Made by a program: the position numbers and the translations under genes. DNA of 64,000 bases from Methylonatrum sp040877625 (lineage in GTDB: Bacteria > Pseudomonadota > Gammaproteobacteria > Nitrococcales > Aquisalimonadaceae), in contig JBBDNK010000008.1 of the NCBI GenBank assembly GCA_040877625.1, forward strand, positions 62,001 through 126,000. The letters run 5' to 3'. This document shows, piece after piece, positions 17,368-26,676 of this stretch. A model generated the notes under the pieces. It did not search any database and was not told where the DNA came from. It saw only the letters and a list, made by a program, of their open reading frames with translations. The first letter of the stretch is position 1. Every line of letters starts with the position of its first letter.

Positions 17368-18876
17368 CTACCGGGTTCTGGCCGCCATGCGCCCGAGAAT
17401 ATAGGCGCGCTCAACCCCGGAAAGCCCGAGAGCCCAGATTAGCGGCATATAGACCGCAGCGCCGATAACGATACCAACAAACAGGTCAAAATAGCTGGAG
17501 AGGGCAACCTCGAAACGGTAGAAGCCAACGGCCACCCCCATCACCAGCGTGGGTAACAGAGCGGGGAGAATGCTCTCGCGCAAATAATCCGCTACCCCGA
17601 TGCCGAGATGCCTGACCGTGTAAACCAGGTAAATGGGGAAAAATGCCAGTACCGCAAAAAGGGACGCTAACGCAGCGCCAACTATGCCCATTCTGTGTAC
17701 CAGAAAAATAGTTAGCATCAGATTAATTATTGCCGAAATAGGAGCCAGTTTGGCAAATATACCGTGGCGATTGATGGCCGTCAGGTACCGACTGGCGAAC
17801 GGGTTCAAAAACGGCAGCGTCAGGAAAAGCACCAGAAGCAGTACAATCATCTGGGAATGCTCGCCGATCTCGGGGCCGATCCAGATCTCGATGAAAGCAG
17901 GGCCCAGCAGAACCACACCCGTTGCCATCGGCAGGATAAGGCCGACCATGAACTTGCTTGCCATGACATACACCCGGCGGATTTTCTCGTCCTGCCCCTG
18001 GGCGCTGAGATTACTGAACAAGGGCATGAACGCGTGCGTCATTGTGCTGGAGAGGGTTCGGAGGTATTGCACCAAATTTGCCGGGATGCTGTAGAGCGGC
18101 ACCATTGCCGGCCCGAGTATGAAACCGATCACCAGGCTATCCGTAGCCGTCTCTATACGGTAGGAAACCCCTTGTATCAGCGTCTTCACGCCGAAGCGCA
18201 GCAGCTCCCGCAGTTGCTGGAAGGAAATATCCTGCGGCCGAAACCGGAACCGCCCCTGCCTGGAGTGCATGATCAACAGGAAGAAGATCATATTTCTCAC
18301 CCACAGGCCGGCCGAACTTACTGCAGCAAGTAGGATGAGTCCATTCTGTTCCGTAATAAACGTAAGGATAAGGGTGGACCCAATGGTCATTTTTACGACC
18401 GAAACCATGTTTTTGAGATAGTATTTCTGCAGGCCCTCCAGAATACTCTCCGCCACGAGCCCCGGGAACAACGCCAGCATCTGTACGCCGACGATGAAAA
18501 GAACGACTACGTACGGCTTTATGGATGCGCCCTCGGGGGCCAGGGTATGCGGGAAAGCAATGGCCCAGAATATGAACGTGCCGCCGACGAGCGCGCCCGA
18601 CACCGTCAAGAAGACCAGTGACGTGCAGAACAGCCGCTGCAGCGACGCGGTATCCCCTTCGGCGTGATACTTGGACGTAAAGCGCGAAATGGTAGGGCGC
18701 AGCCCGAGGTCTAGTATCCCCGCGTAGCCGATCAGTGCGGCCAGCATTTCCCACAGACCGTAGTTGTACTGGCCGAGGTTGCGCACCAGCACCGGTGTCA
18801 TCACGAATGTGATGACAATGCTGACGGCCAGAACCGCGACGTTTGAACCGGTGTTGACCGCCAGCCGTTTAAGCAC
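17368..18876 (-). CDS. Polysaccharide flippase (Wzx/MATE-like)
   Basis: About 502 residues with some 12-14 hydrophobic helices; MOP-exporter hallmarks are VAVLAVSIVITFVMTPVLVRNLG at the start and LGLRPTISRFTSKYHA soon after. Such proteins flip undecaprenyl-diphosphate-linked repeat units to the periplasm. The GTG at 18876 is chosen because GGAG lies six bases upstream (within CCCGGAGTCGGCA) and it overlaps the sulfotransferase stop by eight bases; the longer frame would need a TTG at 18918. A second, shorter flippase is at 40087. Confidence 0.87.
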   Translation of the reverse strand: MLKRLAVNTGSNVAVLAVSIVITFVMTPVLVRNLGQYNYGLWEMLAALIGYAGILDLGLRPTISRFTSKYHAEGDTASLQRLFCTSLVFLTVSGALVGGTFIFWAIAFPHTLAPEGASIKPYVVVLFIVGVQMLALFPGLVAESILEGLQKYYLKNMVSVVKMTIGSTLILTFITEQNGLILLAAVSSAGLWVRNMIFFLLIMHSRQGRFRFRPQDISFQQLRELLRFGVKTLIQGVSYRIETATDSLVIGFILGPAMVPLYSIPANLVQYLRTLSSTMTHAFMPLFSNLSAQGQDEKIRRVYVMASKFMVGLILPMATGVVLLGPAFIEIWIGPEIGEHSQMIVLLLVLFLTLPFLNPFASRYLTAINRHGIFAKLAPISAIINLMLTIFLVHRMGIVGAALASLFAVLAFFPIYLVYTVRHLGIGVADYLRESILPALLPTLVMGVAVGFYRFEVALSSYFDLFVGIVIGAAVYMPLIWALGLSGVERAYILGRMAARTR

Positions 18877-19432
18877 TGCCGACTCCGGGTGTCGGTAAGA
18901 GAGTATCCATTGCTTCAAGCGTCGTGCGATGCAGCGTTAGACTCCGTACCATCCGGAATCCATGCCCGAGGCGCTCACCGCAGCCGATTGAGTTGATGTG
19001 AACAGTACGGCGTGGCTTGATCAGCTTGTCCAGGTAGGCGCTGACCAGCCGCGAGTATGGGTCGCGGATAACGGTAAACTTGAAGTAATCATCCCGGGCC
19101 AGGCAGCGCATGTCCTTGATCTGGAGCTTCCCAGTTCGAAAGCGATAACCATGAACACCTTCGCGGGTTGGGTCGAAATCCTGTGAAGCCGCATCGTGTA
19201 GCGCGAGAAGGGTCGCAAATGTCGTGCAAGCGCTTTTTGGGATCGGGAAGTAAACAAGCTTTAATGTTTCGCTTACCATCGCATCCCTCAGGCGGGAGAA
19301 CGGGGTAGCAAATAGCGGTATGCGCGAGAGCTGGATTTTCCCGAGCAATAAAAAGTATTCCTGCGCAAGGAACGCAGCGGCACCGGCAGCAGACTTGCCG
19401 TGCGGTTGCCTTGGCGAGAGAAGATCCGTCAT
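18869..19432 (-). CDS. Sulfotransferase-family protein, apparently C-terminally truncated
   Basis: About 187 residues from the ATG at 19432 (an ATG at 19513 would add 27). It has the Golgi-type/bacterial sulfotransferase_2 signatures: LVYFPIPKSACTTFATLL (5'-phosphosulfate loop) and FTVIRDPYSRLVSAYLDKL (3'-phosphate motif). After that motif the family usually continues for 80 or more residues, but here only ~50 unrelated-looking residues remain before the stop, which overlaps the flippase start. Other reading frames downstream show no continuation. Either a short variant or a product of the recombination that also beheaded the GT2 copy next door; activity is doubtful. Confidence 0.68.
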   Translation of the reverse strand: MTDLLSPRQPHGKSAAGAAAFLAQEYFLLLGKIQLSRIPLFATPFSRLRDAMVSETLKLVYFPIPKSACTTFATLLALHDAASQDFDPTREGVHGYRFRTGKLQIKDMRCLARDDYFKFTVIRDPYSRLVSAYLDKLIKPRRTVHINSIGCGERLGHGFRMVRSLTLHRTTLEAMDTLLPTPGVGSA

Positions 19433-19588
19433 CGTACCAAATCCATCGGTATGTTCTCGTGGGGATGCGAGTATTACACGGACGCCTCTGGATTGCAGGG
19501 AGAAATGTAACATCGCGTGGTGGTATTCTGGCCATGCCGAGCTGGCAAGGATTGCCTCCGTGCGCGGAAGCGGAAATGCCAGGTTCCC

Positions 19589-20104
19589 ATGTTAATGAAC
19601 GTTTCAAACCTTTGCAGAGAAGCCTACCATCGAGATGATGACGAGGAGCCGAACGCCCCGAACGCGCTGCTGGTGGACTGCTACATGCTCCTACCGGTGA
19701 ATGCTCTGGTGCGGCGATCGCTGTACGAGAAGGTTGGGTACTTCGAGGAGGCAATTCGTGCCGCCCCGGACCATGACATGCTCCTTCGGCTCGCTAAGAA
19801 CACCGAATTCGCCGACCTCCCGGACCACCTGTTCTTATATCGCATGCATGAGAACTCGATCAGCGGCAAGAATCAAGACCTCCGCTGGCGTACCGGATTC
19901 GAGATTCTGCGTCGAGCCCCTTCTCGTTATCCCTACCGGCTCTCCACCGTGCGGAAGCGGTTTGCCGTACTGAATTCTCGCCTCGCCCAAGTTGCACTGC
20001 GGAGCCAGCGTCCCATTCAGGCGGTCCCGAGACTGCTGGCGGCTGGGGCTTTGGACCCAGTTAGAGCTCTCCTCGTGATATTCCGTAGAGAACTTGTCAT
20101 ATAG
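19589..20104 (+). pseudogene. Headless remnant of a family 2 glycosyltransferase
   Basis: From ~19604 the frame matches residues ~140-302 of the GT2 at 11763: VDCYMLLPVNALVRRS, AAPDHDMLLRLA, then the near-identical RWRTGFEILRR and RYPYR, and a matching C-terminal LAAGALDPVRALLVIFRRE. The N-terminal nucleotide-binding half (PxYNR, DDGS and DxD motifs) is absent and is not found in any upstream frame. The copy is more GC-rich than 11763, so it is a diverged homologue rather than a recent duplication. An ATG at 19589 could open it, but no ribosome site is evident. It cannot be a working transferase. Confidence 0.82.
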
Positions 20105-20393
20105 CAACCGGCGGCTCTGCTTCCCGAATCAGATTACTTACTTTCATTGGTAGTAACGCTGCGACCAATAGTTTGCCGCTAAGGGCACGACCAGCGGACC
20201 GAAAACCTAATTATGTCGTAAGTAGGCGACAGGTATGAGAAATTTGAACTGTACCGCAAAATTTGGGGTGGGCTGTCGTTATTATTATTATCCGTTCCAC
20301 TGGAGCTGCCGGATTTTAACGCACATACGTTCCATGTGGAATATTCTCCCGAAGAATCGGGCTTACGGCCGCCAAAGCCAGGAGTGCAGATCG
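20105..20393. other. 289-bp gap upstream of the secreted protein
   Basis: No gene seen. The frame of the downstream gene stays open through most of it, but the ribosome site at 20381-20384 places the start at 20394. A short ATT triplet run lies at 20279-20290. No convincing -35/-10 pair could be assigned. Confidence 0.4.
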
Positions 20394-21581
20394 ATGACTT
20401 ACCGTTCTAGGCACGAGACGAACCAAAACTCGAGGCATGAAATCGAGTGCATCCAAGCTCGATTGAGTCTGTGCCGAGTACTCCAGAATCGTGCAAAGTC
20501 CCCTAGTATTTGGGTTTCCGGCGTAATCGCCGCATCATTGAGTCTGATTTCAACTACTGTCGTCGCTGCACCGTCGATCACCCAAGTTGACGGTGTTGGG
20601 ACTGCAGACGGGGTGGTAACGATTAGTGGCAGCGGCTTTGGTAATAAACCAAGTGCAGCGCCTGCTTTGTGGGATACTGTGGATAATCACGCCGACCTTT
20701 ATTCAGGAACCTCCAATGGAGGTGTCATACCAACAGGATCGAGCTATCCTTTCTCCAATACCTTTCATAACGTCTATTTGGACCGGTCCAGTAGTCCACG
20801 AGGACAATATTCTGGTGACGATATGCGCTATATGACTAGCGGTAATGGATCGCTATCGAATCCCTCCGCTCTCGGGGGTGGTAATCCGCCGAAAAGTTTG
20901 CGCGAGATATATGTCAGATATCGAAGCAAGTTTGAGGTGGGGCCGGTTGAGAATGTAAATAATTCTGCTCATAAATTCATGAGAATTTGGGCTGGTGGTG
21001 CGAATGATCTTCGAATAACTTGGAATATACATGGTCTTCATATAGGAAACTATAATGCTGGTGCCACCAGTGCATACACTGATTGGGATACATGGAATGG
21101 CGAACAAACAGGATGGAATATTCATGAAATATGGATTAATCTAGATAAGAATTTCATTCATACATATGTTAATGGAAAGATTCTAAGCAGTATAACAGGG
21201 GCGCCATCAAACTATCTAACAGGAACTCATCCAAGCGGATTACGGGTTGCTCAACTGGGGTGGGACCCAGCGCATGGATCGACTGCGGTTCATAACCAGA
21301 AACAGTGGTTGAATGATATATATATTGATTCTTCGCCAGCTCGGGTAATACTCAGTGATGCAGCTCGATGGCGTGATGTTCGCAAGTCCGAAATACAAAT
21401 TCCGAAAACTTGGGGAACGACTTCGATTTCTATCAATCTTGAACGGCGTATCTTTGAGTCGATACCCTATGATGATCTGTATCTCTATGTAGTTGCTCCA
21501 GATGGGTCAGTTAACGGCGATGGATTCCCGATAAGGTGCTCAGTATGCCCATCACCACCAACGGCCATAGAACTACGCTGA
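20394..21581 (+). CDS. Secreted protein, IPT/TIG-like N-terminus plus jelly-roll-like domain
   Basis: 395 residues. GGAG nine bases before the ATG at 20394 supports this start. A hydrophobic segment WVSGVIAASLSLISTTVVAA at ~37-56 ends in an Ala-x-Ala site and follows a long, charged leader, so export by Sec is likely although the n-region is unusually long. Next comes an IPT-like stretch (ITQVDGVGTADGVVTISGSGFG), then a ~230-residue domain rich in Trp, Tyr and Asn (YVRYRSKF, WNIHGLHIG, IHEIWINLD, HTYVNGKIL) that reads like a concanavalin-type beta-sandwich of lectins or polysaccharide lyases. Function not established. AT-rich compared with the core operons. Confidence 0.65.
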   Translation: MTYRSRHETNQNSRHEIECIQARLSLCRVLQNRAKSPSIWVSGVIAASLSLISTTVVAAPSITQVDGVGTADGVVTISGSGFGNKPSAAPALWDTVDNHADLYSGTSNGGVIPTGSSYPFSNTFHNVYLDRSSSPRGQYSGDDMRYMTSGNGSLSNPSALGGGNPPKSLREIYVRYRSKFEVGPVENVNNSAHKFMRIWAGGANDLRITWNIHGLHIGNYNAGATSAYTDWDTWNGEQTGWNIHEIWINLDKNFIHTYVNGKILSSITGAPSNYLTGTHPSGLRVAQLGWDPAHGSTAVHNQKQWLNDIYIDSSPARVILSDAARWRDVRKSEIQIPKTWGTTSISINLERRIFESIPYDDLYLYVVAPDGSVNGDGFPIRCSVCPSPPTAIELR

Positions 21582-21742
21582 TTGACGGATTCAGATTATA
21601 CGTGGCGTCTGTCCTCGGGCGGAGTTGTCGCGCACACTTAAGGGTCAGGTATTGATCCAAGCAAAAAGCTTCCCTGGCCCTTCTGTGTGAATTTTCCTTT
21701 CAGGAAGCAGTGTTTTGAATCTCGTTCGCTAGTTGACAGTTT

Positions 21743-22705
21743 TTATGCTCTTGCTTGAGCTGTTGGTCTAAGGTAGTGTCCTAAGCTAACAATCAAACCG
21801 CATGATCTCGCTGTAAGATATACAGCGTTTAATATTGAAGATTGGAGAAACAATAAAACAGTCGGTCTTGCTCCGCTCTTGCGAATTCTATAAAGGCCTA
21901 GCGCGGGTGGCAATCCAAGTACGATGCACGCTGGGAAGAAACTAGCTCGATATAGCCCAAATGAAATGGCTGTAAGAAAGGCGATAAGACTCAACAAATA
22001 TATTGTTGTGACTATTAGGGTATAATCTATGCCATATTTCCTTGATTGAAGATAACGGCTGCTTTGCCATAATTGACGGCGAAAAAATCCTCTAAAGGTA
22101 TTTGGGTAGCCAAGATGGATGACATCTAGATGCGGGTGAGTGCGGAGGGAGTATTTTTTTCGAATCCGTCTGCTTAGCTCTGTGTCTTCGCCCGCCGGGA
22201 GGGCATAATTAAAGCAGCCTACATCGAAGAATACGGATCTATTTAAATAGAATGATGCGGTGCTAAGTATATCGGTGGTCGTTAAGGCGCTTTCTTTTTT
22301 CAGAGCCCAAGCGCTTTCGATCCAGTTTGACTCTGGGCCTGCGATAGGCGTTCCACCGCATGCGCCGACTCTCCTATCCTGCAATAATGTAACTGCAGTG
22401 CTTATGGCTTGTTGTGAAATTATACAGTCAGAATCAATAAAACCCAATATCTCACCTTCTGCATGTTCGGCGCCTTTGTTGCGTGTGGCGGATACGCCGG
22501 GTTGTTTGCATTGTATAACTTGGACAGGATATATAGCGGCAACGGCGGCGGTCTGATCTGTAGAGTTATTGTCTACGACAATCACTTGGAGGCAATGACT
22601 AGGGTAGTCGCTGGCTAGAATGGCTTCTAGGCATCGCCCAATTGTCAGTTCTTCGTTCCGTGCTGGAACAACTATAGAAACTAGAGGTTGCTTATTGACA
22701 GCCAT
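21743..22705 (-). CDS. Membrane-anchored family 2 glycosyltransferase
   Basis: 320 residues. GT-A domain ~8-225: VSIVVPARNEELTIGRCL, VVDNNSTDQT, GFIDSDCIIS (DxD) and AGEDTELSRRI, where the ED pair corresponds to the catalytic base region. Residues ~228-305 contain two to three hydrophobic segments, anchoring it in the inner membrane. Last gene of a three-gene operon, 24 bases after the CapK-like gene. Moderately AT-rich. Likely adds a sugar to a lipid-linked intermediate; donor unknown. Confidence 0.84.
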   Translation of the reverse strand: MAVNKQPLVSIVVPARNEELTIGRCLEAILASDYPSHCLQVIVVDNNSTDQTAAVAAIYPVQVIQCKQPGVSATRNKGAEHAEGEILGFIDSDCIISQQAISTAVTLLQDRRVGACGGTPIAGPESNWIESAWALKKESALTTTDILSTASFYLNRSVFFDVGCFNYALPAGEDTELSRRIRKKYSLRTHPHLDVIHLGYPNTFRGFFRRQLWQSSRYLQSRKYGIDYTLIVTTIYLLSLIAFLTAISFGLYRASFFPACIVLGLPPALGLYRIRKSGARPTVLLFLQSSILNAVYLTARSCGLIVSLGHYLRPTAQARA

Positions 22706-22729
22706 AGATAGAAATCTCGGTAATTTTAG

Positions 22730-24106
22730 TTACCTAACCAGTTTTTTGACGACGCGAAGCTTGCCGGATGGCTCTCGATTGATTTGATCGGCGCGATGAA
22801 AATCTATGTTCACCTGCTGATCAAAGTCTCTTTTCAGGCGTTTTTTAATATATTCAGAAAGAGGGATGAAAGCGCTCTCTTCACACACGAGAAAAATCTC
22901 TAATGTTAAGTCTGGGTGTTGTAGAAATTGGACTCCCGATGTTGCTAATCCGTTTGCGGAAGCATCTTCAAGAATGTATAAAAAAAACTCTCCATGAAAA
23001 TTGCGGCCAATACGGTTTATAAGCGTGTCATACTCTCGTCCGTAAACTTGATCAATAATTTGTAAGGTACGCCCGCACGGACATTGTCTATTGCTTATGG
23101 CGCCGTAATCTTTAAGGCGATATCGGATTAGCGGCATAGAGTAATTGGTCAAGTCTGTTACGACTAGTTCGCCCTTATTGTTTGGTGGCAGAGGGCGGTC
23201 AGAAGAATCAAGAACTTCTATTATAACGTTTTCTGAGTTTATATGTAGTCGACCGTGTTCGCACTCATGAGCTATTGTTCCAATTTCGCCACAGCCATAT
23301 TCATCAAAGACGCGAGTTTTGAAAACGCGCTCGAGAAGTTGGCGGTCTAATGACGTCAATACCTCGGATGTGGTTATGATTGAATTGGGCTGGACAACAT
23401 CAGTGTAGCCAGCTTGGTTAACAAAGTGAGCTAAATCTCGCATTACGGAGACATAGCCATAGAAGTAGTTTGGTTTGAAGTTGCAAACTTGAGCGTAAGC
23501 CGTACGCAGGAGGTTTTCATCGTAATTAAAAGCTGTTGTGCGATGGCGGTTGCATACGAAGTCGATTAAGCTGGCGCGGAATCGAGCTCGTGAGTTGGCA
23601 GGGACACCCCAAAAGCGAGCCTGTCGGTCTCCAAACTGAACGCCAGCCCAGCCGTACCCTCGCCACATGGCGGCGAGTTCTTGTGCCATTCCTTTCCTGT
23701 CCTTGACCAAGGTAACTGGTGCGCCAGTTGATCCTCCGGAGGTTTTTGGGCGTTGACCAGAGCGCGTGCGCCAGGTCATGTCCTTGGCGCGCGCACGAAG
23801 AGTTTCCTTGTCGAGTATCGGTAAGGATTGAAGGTCGGCAAGACCTTGAACCCCCTCCGGAAGCACTTCAGCGTAGTAGAGGGTATTTGCTCTCGCATGC
23901 TGGATCAGTGCTCTTAGTTTCTGATCTTGAAGTGCGAGCAGATCTTCGGGCGGCATGTACTGGGTGTTTTCCAGCTGGCGCAATATAGGTAGAAACCACT
24001 CGCGGCGCAGATGGAGAGTTGAAAAGAAGACATAGCGAAAAAGGTGATTGTTTAAGTCACGGTGATGGTCGCCAGTGTGTTTTCTGATATCGACGGGCTT
24101 ATTCAT
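22730..24106 (-). CDS. CapK/phenylacetate-CoA ligase-like AMP-forming enzyme
   Basis: 458 residues. It carries the adenylate-forming P-loop as KTSGGSTGAPVTLVKD (~125-140), the aromatic/Glu segment VFDEYGCGEIGTIAHEC and a TDLTNYSMPLIRYRLKDYG motif with the ATP-ribose Asp/Arg, followed by a Cys pair in CPCG. Proteins of this type in polysaccharide loci (CapK, coenzyme F390 synthetase-like) are thought to activate a carboxylate for transfer to a glycan; no substrate is known. The ATG at 24106 overlaps the GT4 stop (ATGA), which decides the start. Confidence 0.83.
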   Translation of the reverse strand: MNKPVDIRKHTGDHHRDLNNHLFRYVFFSTLHLRREWFLPILRQLENTQYMPPEDLLALQDQKLRALIQHARANTLYYAEVLPEGVQGLADLQSLPILDKETLRARAKDMTWRTRSGQRPKTSGGSTGAPVTLVKDRKGMAQELAAMWRGYGWAGVQFGDRQARFWGVPANSRARFRASLIDFVCNRHRTTAFNYDENLLRTAYAQVCNFKPNYFYGYVSVMRDLAHFVNQAGYTDVVQPNSIITTSEVLTSLDRQLLERVFKTRVFDEYGCGEIGTIAHECEHGRLHINSENVIIEVLDSSDRPLPPNNKGELVVTDLTNYSMPLIRYRLKDYGAISNRQCPCGRTLQIIDQVYGREYDTLINRIGRNFHGEFFLYILEDASANGLATSGVQFLQHPDLTLEIFLVCEESAFIPLSEYIKKRLKRDFDQQVNIDFHRADQINREPSGKLRVVKKLVR

Positions 24107-25242
24107 GAAGTTGAAGCTGTTCCCATACACTTATGGTAGACGGCGGCATATTTTTGCCCCATCGCCTGAGCGGAAAACTTGTCCTTTACGGTAGCGACGG
24201 CAAGTCGGGTTCGATTTTTCGCAGCGGACGGCGTATTGATAATTTCCAGAATACCCTTAGCAAGGGCTTTGGGGTCATTCGGAGGTACGAGGATGCCAAG
24301 GCGGCCGTGTTCCAGCACCTGCGGCATGCCCCCTACGGTGGTGGCCACGATTGGTGTCTCTGAATACATTGCTTCGAGCAGGGTAATCGGAAGTCCCTCT
24401 GTCAGCGAAGGTAGTGCGACAACGCTGCTGGACGCCAGTATAGGAATCACGTCGGATACATATCCGGCTAGTAGGACGTGATCCTCCAGGCCATGCGCAG
24501 AGATTACTCTTTCGAGCTCCGCCTTCAATCTGCCCGTCCCCAGTATGACTACCCCGCATCCCGGTTGGGTCGATCGTACCTGATCTAGAGCTCTGATTAG
24601 AATATCGAACCCTTTCTCGGGTGAGAGCCGACCAACACCGCAGATTACATGTTGATGATTGGCGAGGAAAGTTTTGACGCCTGTGGGCATAGGCGCATGA
24701 AATGTAATTTCGTCAAAGTCTAGACCGTTCTCGATCGTGGAGGACTTTGTAAGAACGGATTTGCCGAGTCCGAGATCTTGCCCCATCCCTTCTCTGACAA
24801 ATATCACATGATCCGCTCGCCTCAGTGCCCAACGATCCAGGCGCTCGTACAGCCAGATCTTCCGAAATATGTGAGGCTTCACATGTCCGTGAACTGTGCT
24901 CACCCATGATATTCCGTGACGATCTCCCCCATAGACAGCGAGAAGAATATTGAACTTGAATCCGTGAGTGTGGACGATGTCGAAGCCCACTTCGCGGATC
25001 CAACCTAAGAGCTCCCGCGTCGCCGACCGGTTCAGTCCAGGCTTCATTCGCGTGATCTTCAAGGGTAGAGATAACCGCCTTGCTTCAGCTTCAACAGCTT
25101 TTTCCTCTTGACCCGGCTCTCCGGTGCTAAGAATAACTGGCCGCATGCCCTGCCGCAGCTGTTCCTGCACGAGCCCGAGTAGCATTCGCTCAGCGCCGTA
25201 TAGTCCGCCGCTGTCTATGAGATGAAGAACTTGAAGTGACAT
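24103..25242 (-). CDS. Family 4 glycosyltransferase
   Basis: 379 residues, GT-B fold. VLHLIDSGGLYGAERMLLGL opens the acceptor domain; FDIVHTHGFKFN is the usual H-x-H region. The donor domain has HVICGVGRLSPEKGFDILIRAL, VILGTGRLKAELE and ALPSLTEGLPITLLEAMYSETPIV, with the EX7E pair. It is the first gene of a three-gene operon with the CapK-like ligase and GT2. No clear Shine-Dalgarno precedes the ATG. The sugar is unknown. Confidence 0.86.
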   Translation of the reverse strand: MSLQVLHLIDSGGLYGAERMLLGLVQEQLRQGMRPVILSTGEPGQEEKAVEAEARRLSLPLKITRMKPGLNRSATRELLGWIREVGFDIVHTHGFKFNILLAVYGGDRHGISWVSTVHGHVKPHIFRKIWLYERLDRWALRRADHVIFVREGMGQDLGLGKSVLTKSSTIENGLDFDEITFHAPMPTGVKTFLANHQHVICGVGRLSPEKGFDILIRALDQVRSTQPGCGVVILGTGRLKAELERVISAHGLEDHVLLAGYVSDVIPILASSSVVALPSLTEGLPITLLEAMYSETPIVATTVGGMPQVLEHGRLGILVPPNDPKALAKGILEIINTPSAAKNRTRLAVATVKDKFSAQAMGQKYAAVYHKCMGTASTS

Positions 25243-25716
25243 TGGTTAACCGAGTTGCTTTTCCTTGGCAGGCTGCTGCTAGCCTTTCTGGATGCGTGGG
25301 AGCGCGGTAAAACACCACCATTAGCACTGAGAGTTTCACAGAATTCCACACCCTCGTGAGGCTATGTACGTCAAAAGTGGGTACGCGGTTCCGGAGAGAC
25401 AATCCGTGATGCGAGTATGAGTCCTTTGGCCGTTAAAAGGGAAGCGCCGAGCCGCATTGATCTCTCCAGGGAAACGCCTGTATGGACTCCCCCTTTTTCA
25501 AGACGACGTCGTGACTGATCAACACGAAGGTTCGACGGCTTCCTTATGTCTGGCCTCCCTGTATACCGCCTTGTGGGTGCTCGGGCCCTGATGATACTCG
25601 ACGCGTCAGGCTCGAAGTATTTCCGGTTTCCGGTTACCAGGGCGCCGACAAATGCCCGGATATCAGTCTGTCCTCCCGGCTCGGAAGAAGCCGGGGGGAC
25701 TTCCCTCCTTCGTTCA
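25243..25716. other. 474-bp gap with a strong hairpin near its right end
   Basis: No supported gene. An open plus-strand frame starts at 25546 but runs antisense through the gene at 25717 and has no domain character. The only structure I see is the stem-loop at 25670-25700. It marks the border between the AT-rich 20.4-25.2 kb block and a more GC-rich pair of genes. Confidence 0.5.
25670..25700 (-). terminator. Terminator-like hairpin after the 25717 gene
   Basis: GTCCTCCCGGCT (25670-25681) pairs with AGCCGGGGGGAC (25689-25700): 12 base pairs including one G-T wobble, around a 7-base loop. It lies 17 bases after the stop of the minus-strand gene at 25717. A T-run is missing, so termination may be weak or assisted. 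Confidence 0.5.
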
Positions 25717-26676
25717 CTAAGCGGCTTTAGGCAAGGCCGCCAGGGCGCTACGGATCTGCGGCCCTGGGTTGGAGACCAGCGGCAGCAGATCTTCTGGCTC
25801 CTGGCCTGGGTACTCGTAGACTACGTACGTGGTCGGAATGCGCCTGCCCCCGCTGGTTTGGTAGCGCCGCTCGTCACGCCAGACCTTCATCTTGTAGGCA
25901 TTGGCCATCAGCCAAAGAGCGTCGCTTTGGGCCTGAACGTCCGTCCACTTGTGCACAGCGTGGCTTACGGGCGGGTGGGAGAAGGGCACTGTACGCCAGT
26001 GGCGATCGTCGCTGGTGGCGAACTGCAGGCGGTTTGTCCCCGGCGCATCCGGGCTGCTGCGGTAGATCATTTCAGTTTTCTCCAGCAGGTGTCCGAAGCC
26101 TTCGCGCACCCGGGTTCGAAGGATCATGGGATCCTTTTCGACTAGGCCGGCGTCGGCAATGGAACGACGGACTGCTGTGATCGCAAGCTCCTTAAGTTCA
26201 TAAGTTTTGTCTTTGAAATGCTCGAGCACAGCATCGATGACCGCACGGCCATATTGGGTGGCGATGAAGTTGTCATTGATGTGCTGGATCTTCCGCACGA
26301 AGGTATCCTGGAATTGCAGGTAATTGGTGAATAGCTTCTCGTCCGCCATGCGCAACTGTGCTCTGTACTGATGGGCCATCGTCTTTTGCACCTGCGACAG
26401 CGCCCACAGCTGCGGCGATACACGCCGGAGACCGGTGAGTATGAGCCGTCCCGCGCGATTGTGGCGTACGTTGATAGGTGCGAACTGAGGGTAGAGCTGA
26501 TGGGTGGCGTTGAGGCCGAAGGCAAGCCAGGTTGCCGCCTTCAAGCCCTGGTCGCTTACCGTAGGTGCCGGCAGGGCGCGGATGGCGAAGCGCATCTCCA
26601 CGCTCCAGTCGTTCATGTGATGTTGAACGGCGTCGATGACCATCGAGCGGGTTACGGGGTATTGAGTCTGGTTCAC
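25717..26676 (-). CDS. Unrecognised soluble protein
   Basis: 319 residues from a GTG with AGGGAG seven bases upstream, which is strong support for a real gene. I recognise no family. It is predicted soluble, without signal peptide or membrane segments. Residues ~80-180 look helical (WALSQVQKTMAHQYRAQLRMADEKLF, KDKTYELKELAITAVRRSI); the C-terminal third has strand-like stretches and several Trp and His residues. It starts divergently from the Sel1 gene and is followed by a strong hairpin, so it is its own transcript. No link to polysaccharide work is visible. Confidence 0.6.
   Translation of the reverse strand: MNQTQYPVTRSMVIDAVQHHMNDWSVEMRFAIRALPAPTVSDQGLKAATWLAFGLNATHQLYPQFAPINVRHNRAGRLILTGLRRVSPQLWALSQVQKTMAHQYRAQLRMADEKLFTNYLQFQDTFVRKIQHINDNFIATQYGRAVIDAVLEHFKDKTYELKELAITAVRRSIADAGLVEKDPMILRTRVREGFGHLLEKTEMIYRSSPDAPGTNRLQFATSDDRHWRTVPFSHPPVSHAVHKWTDVQAQSDALWLMANAYKMKVWRDERRYQTSGGRRIPTTYVVYEYPGQEPEDLLPLVSNPGPQIRSALAALPKAA

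Noticed and set aside
19517..19588. N-terminal extension of the GT2 remnant
   Set aside because: The translation is rich in Cys, Arg and Lys with no similarity to the missing GT-A half, so it is treated as non-coding.
25546..26145. Plus-strand frame overlapping the start of the gap and the 25717 gene
   Set aside because: No Shine-Dalgarno and no domain character. The minus-strand gene has a strong start site and a terminator-like hairpin.
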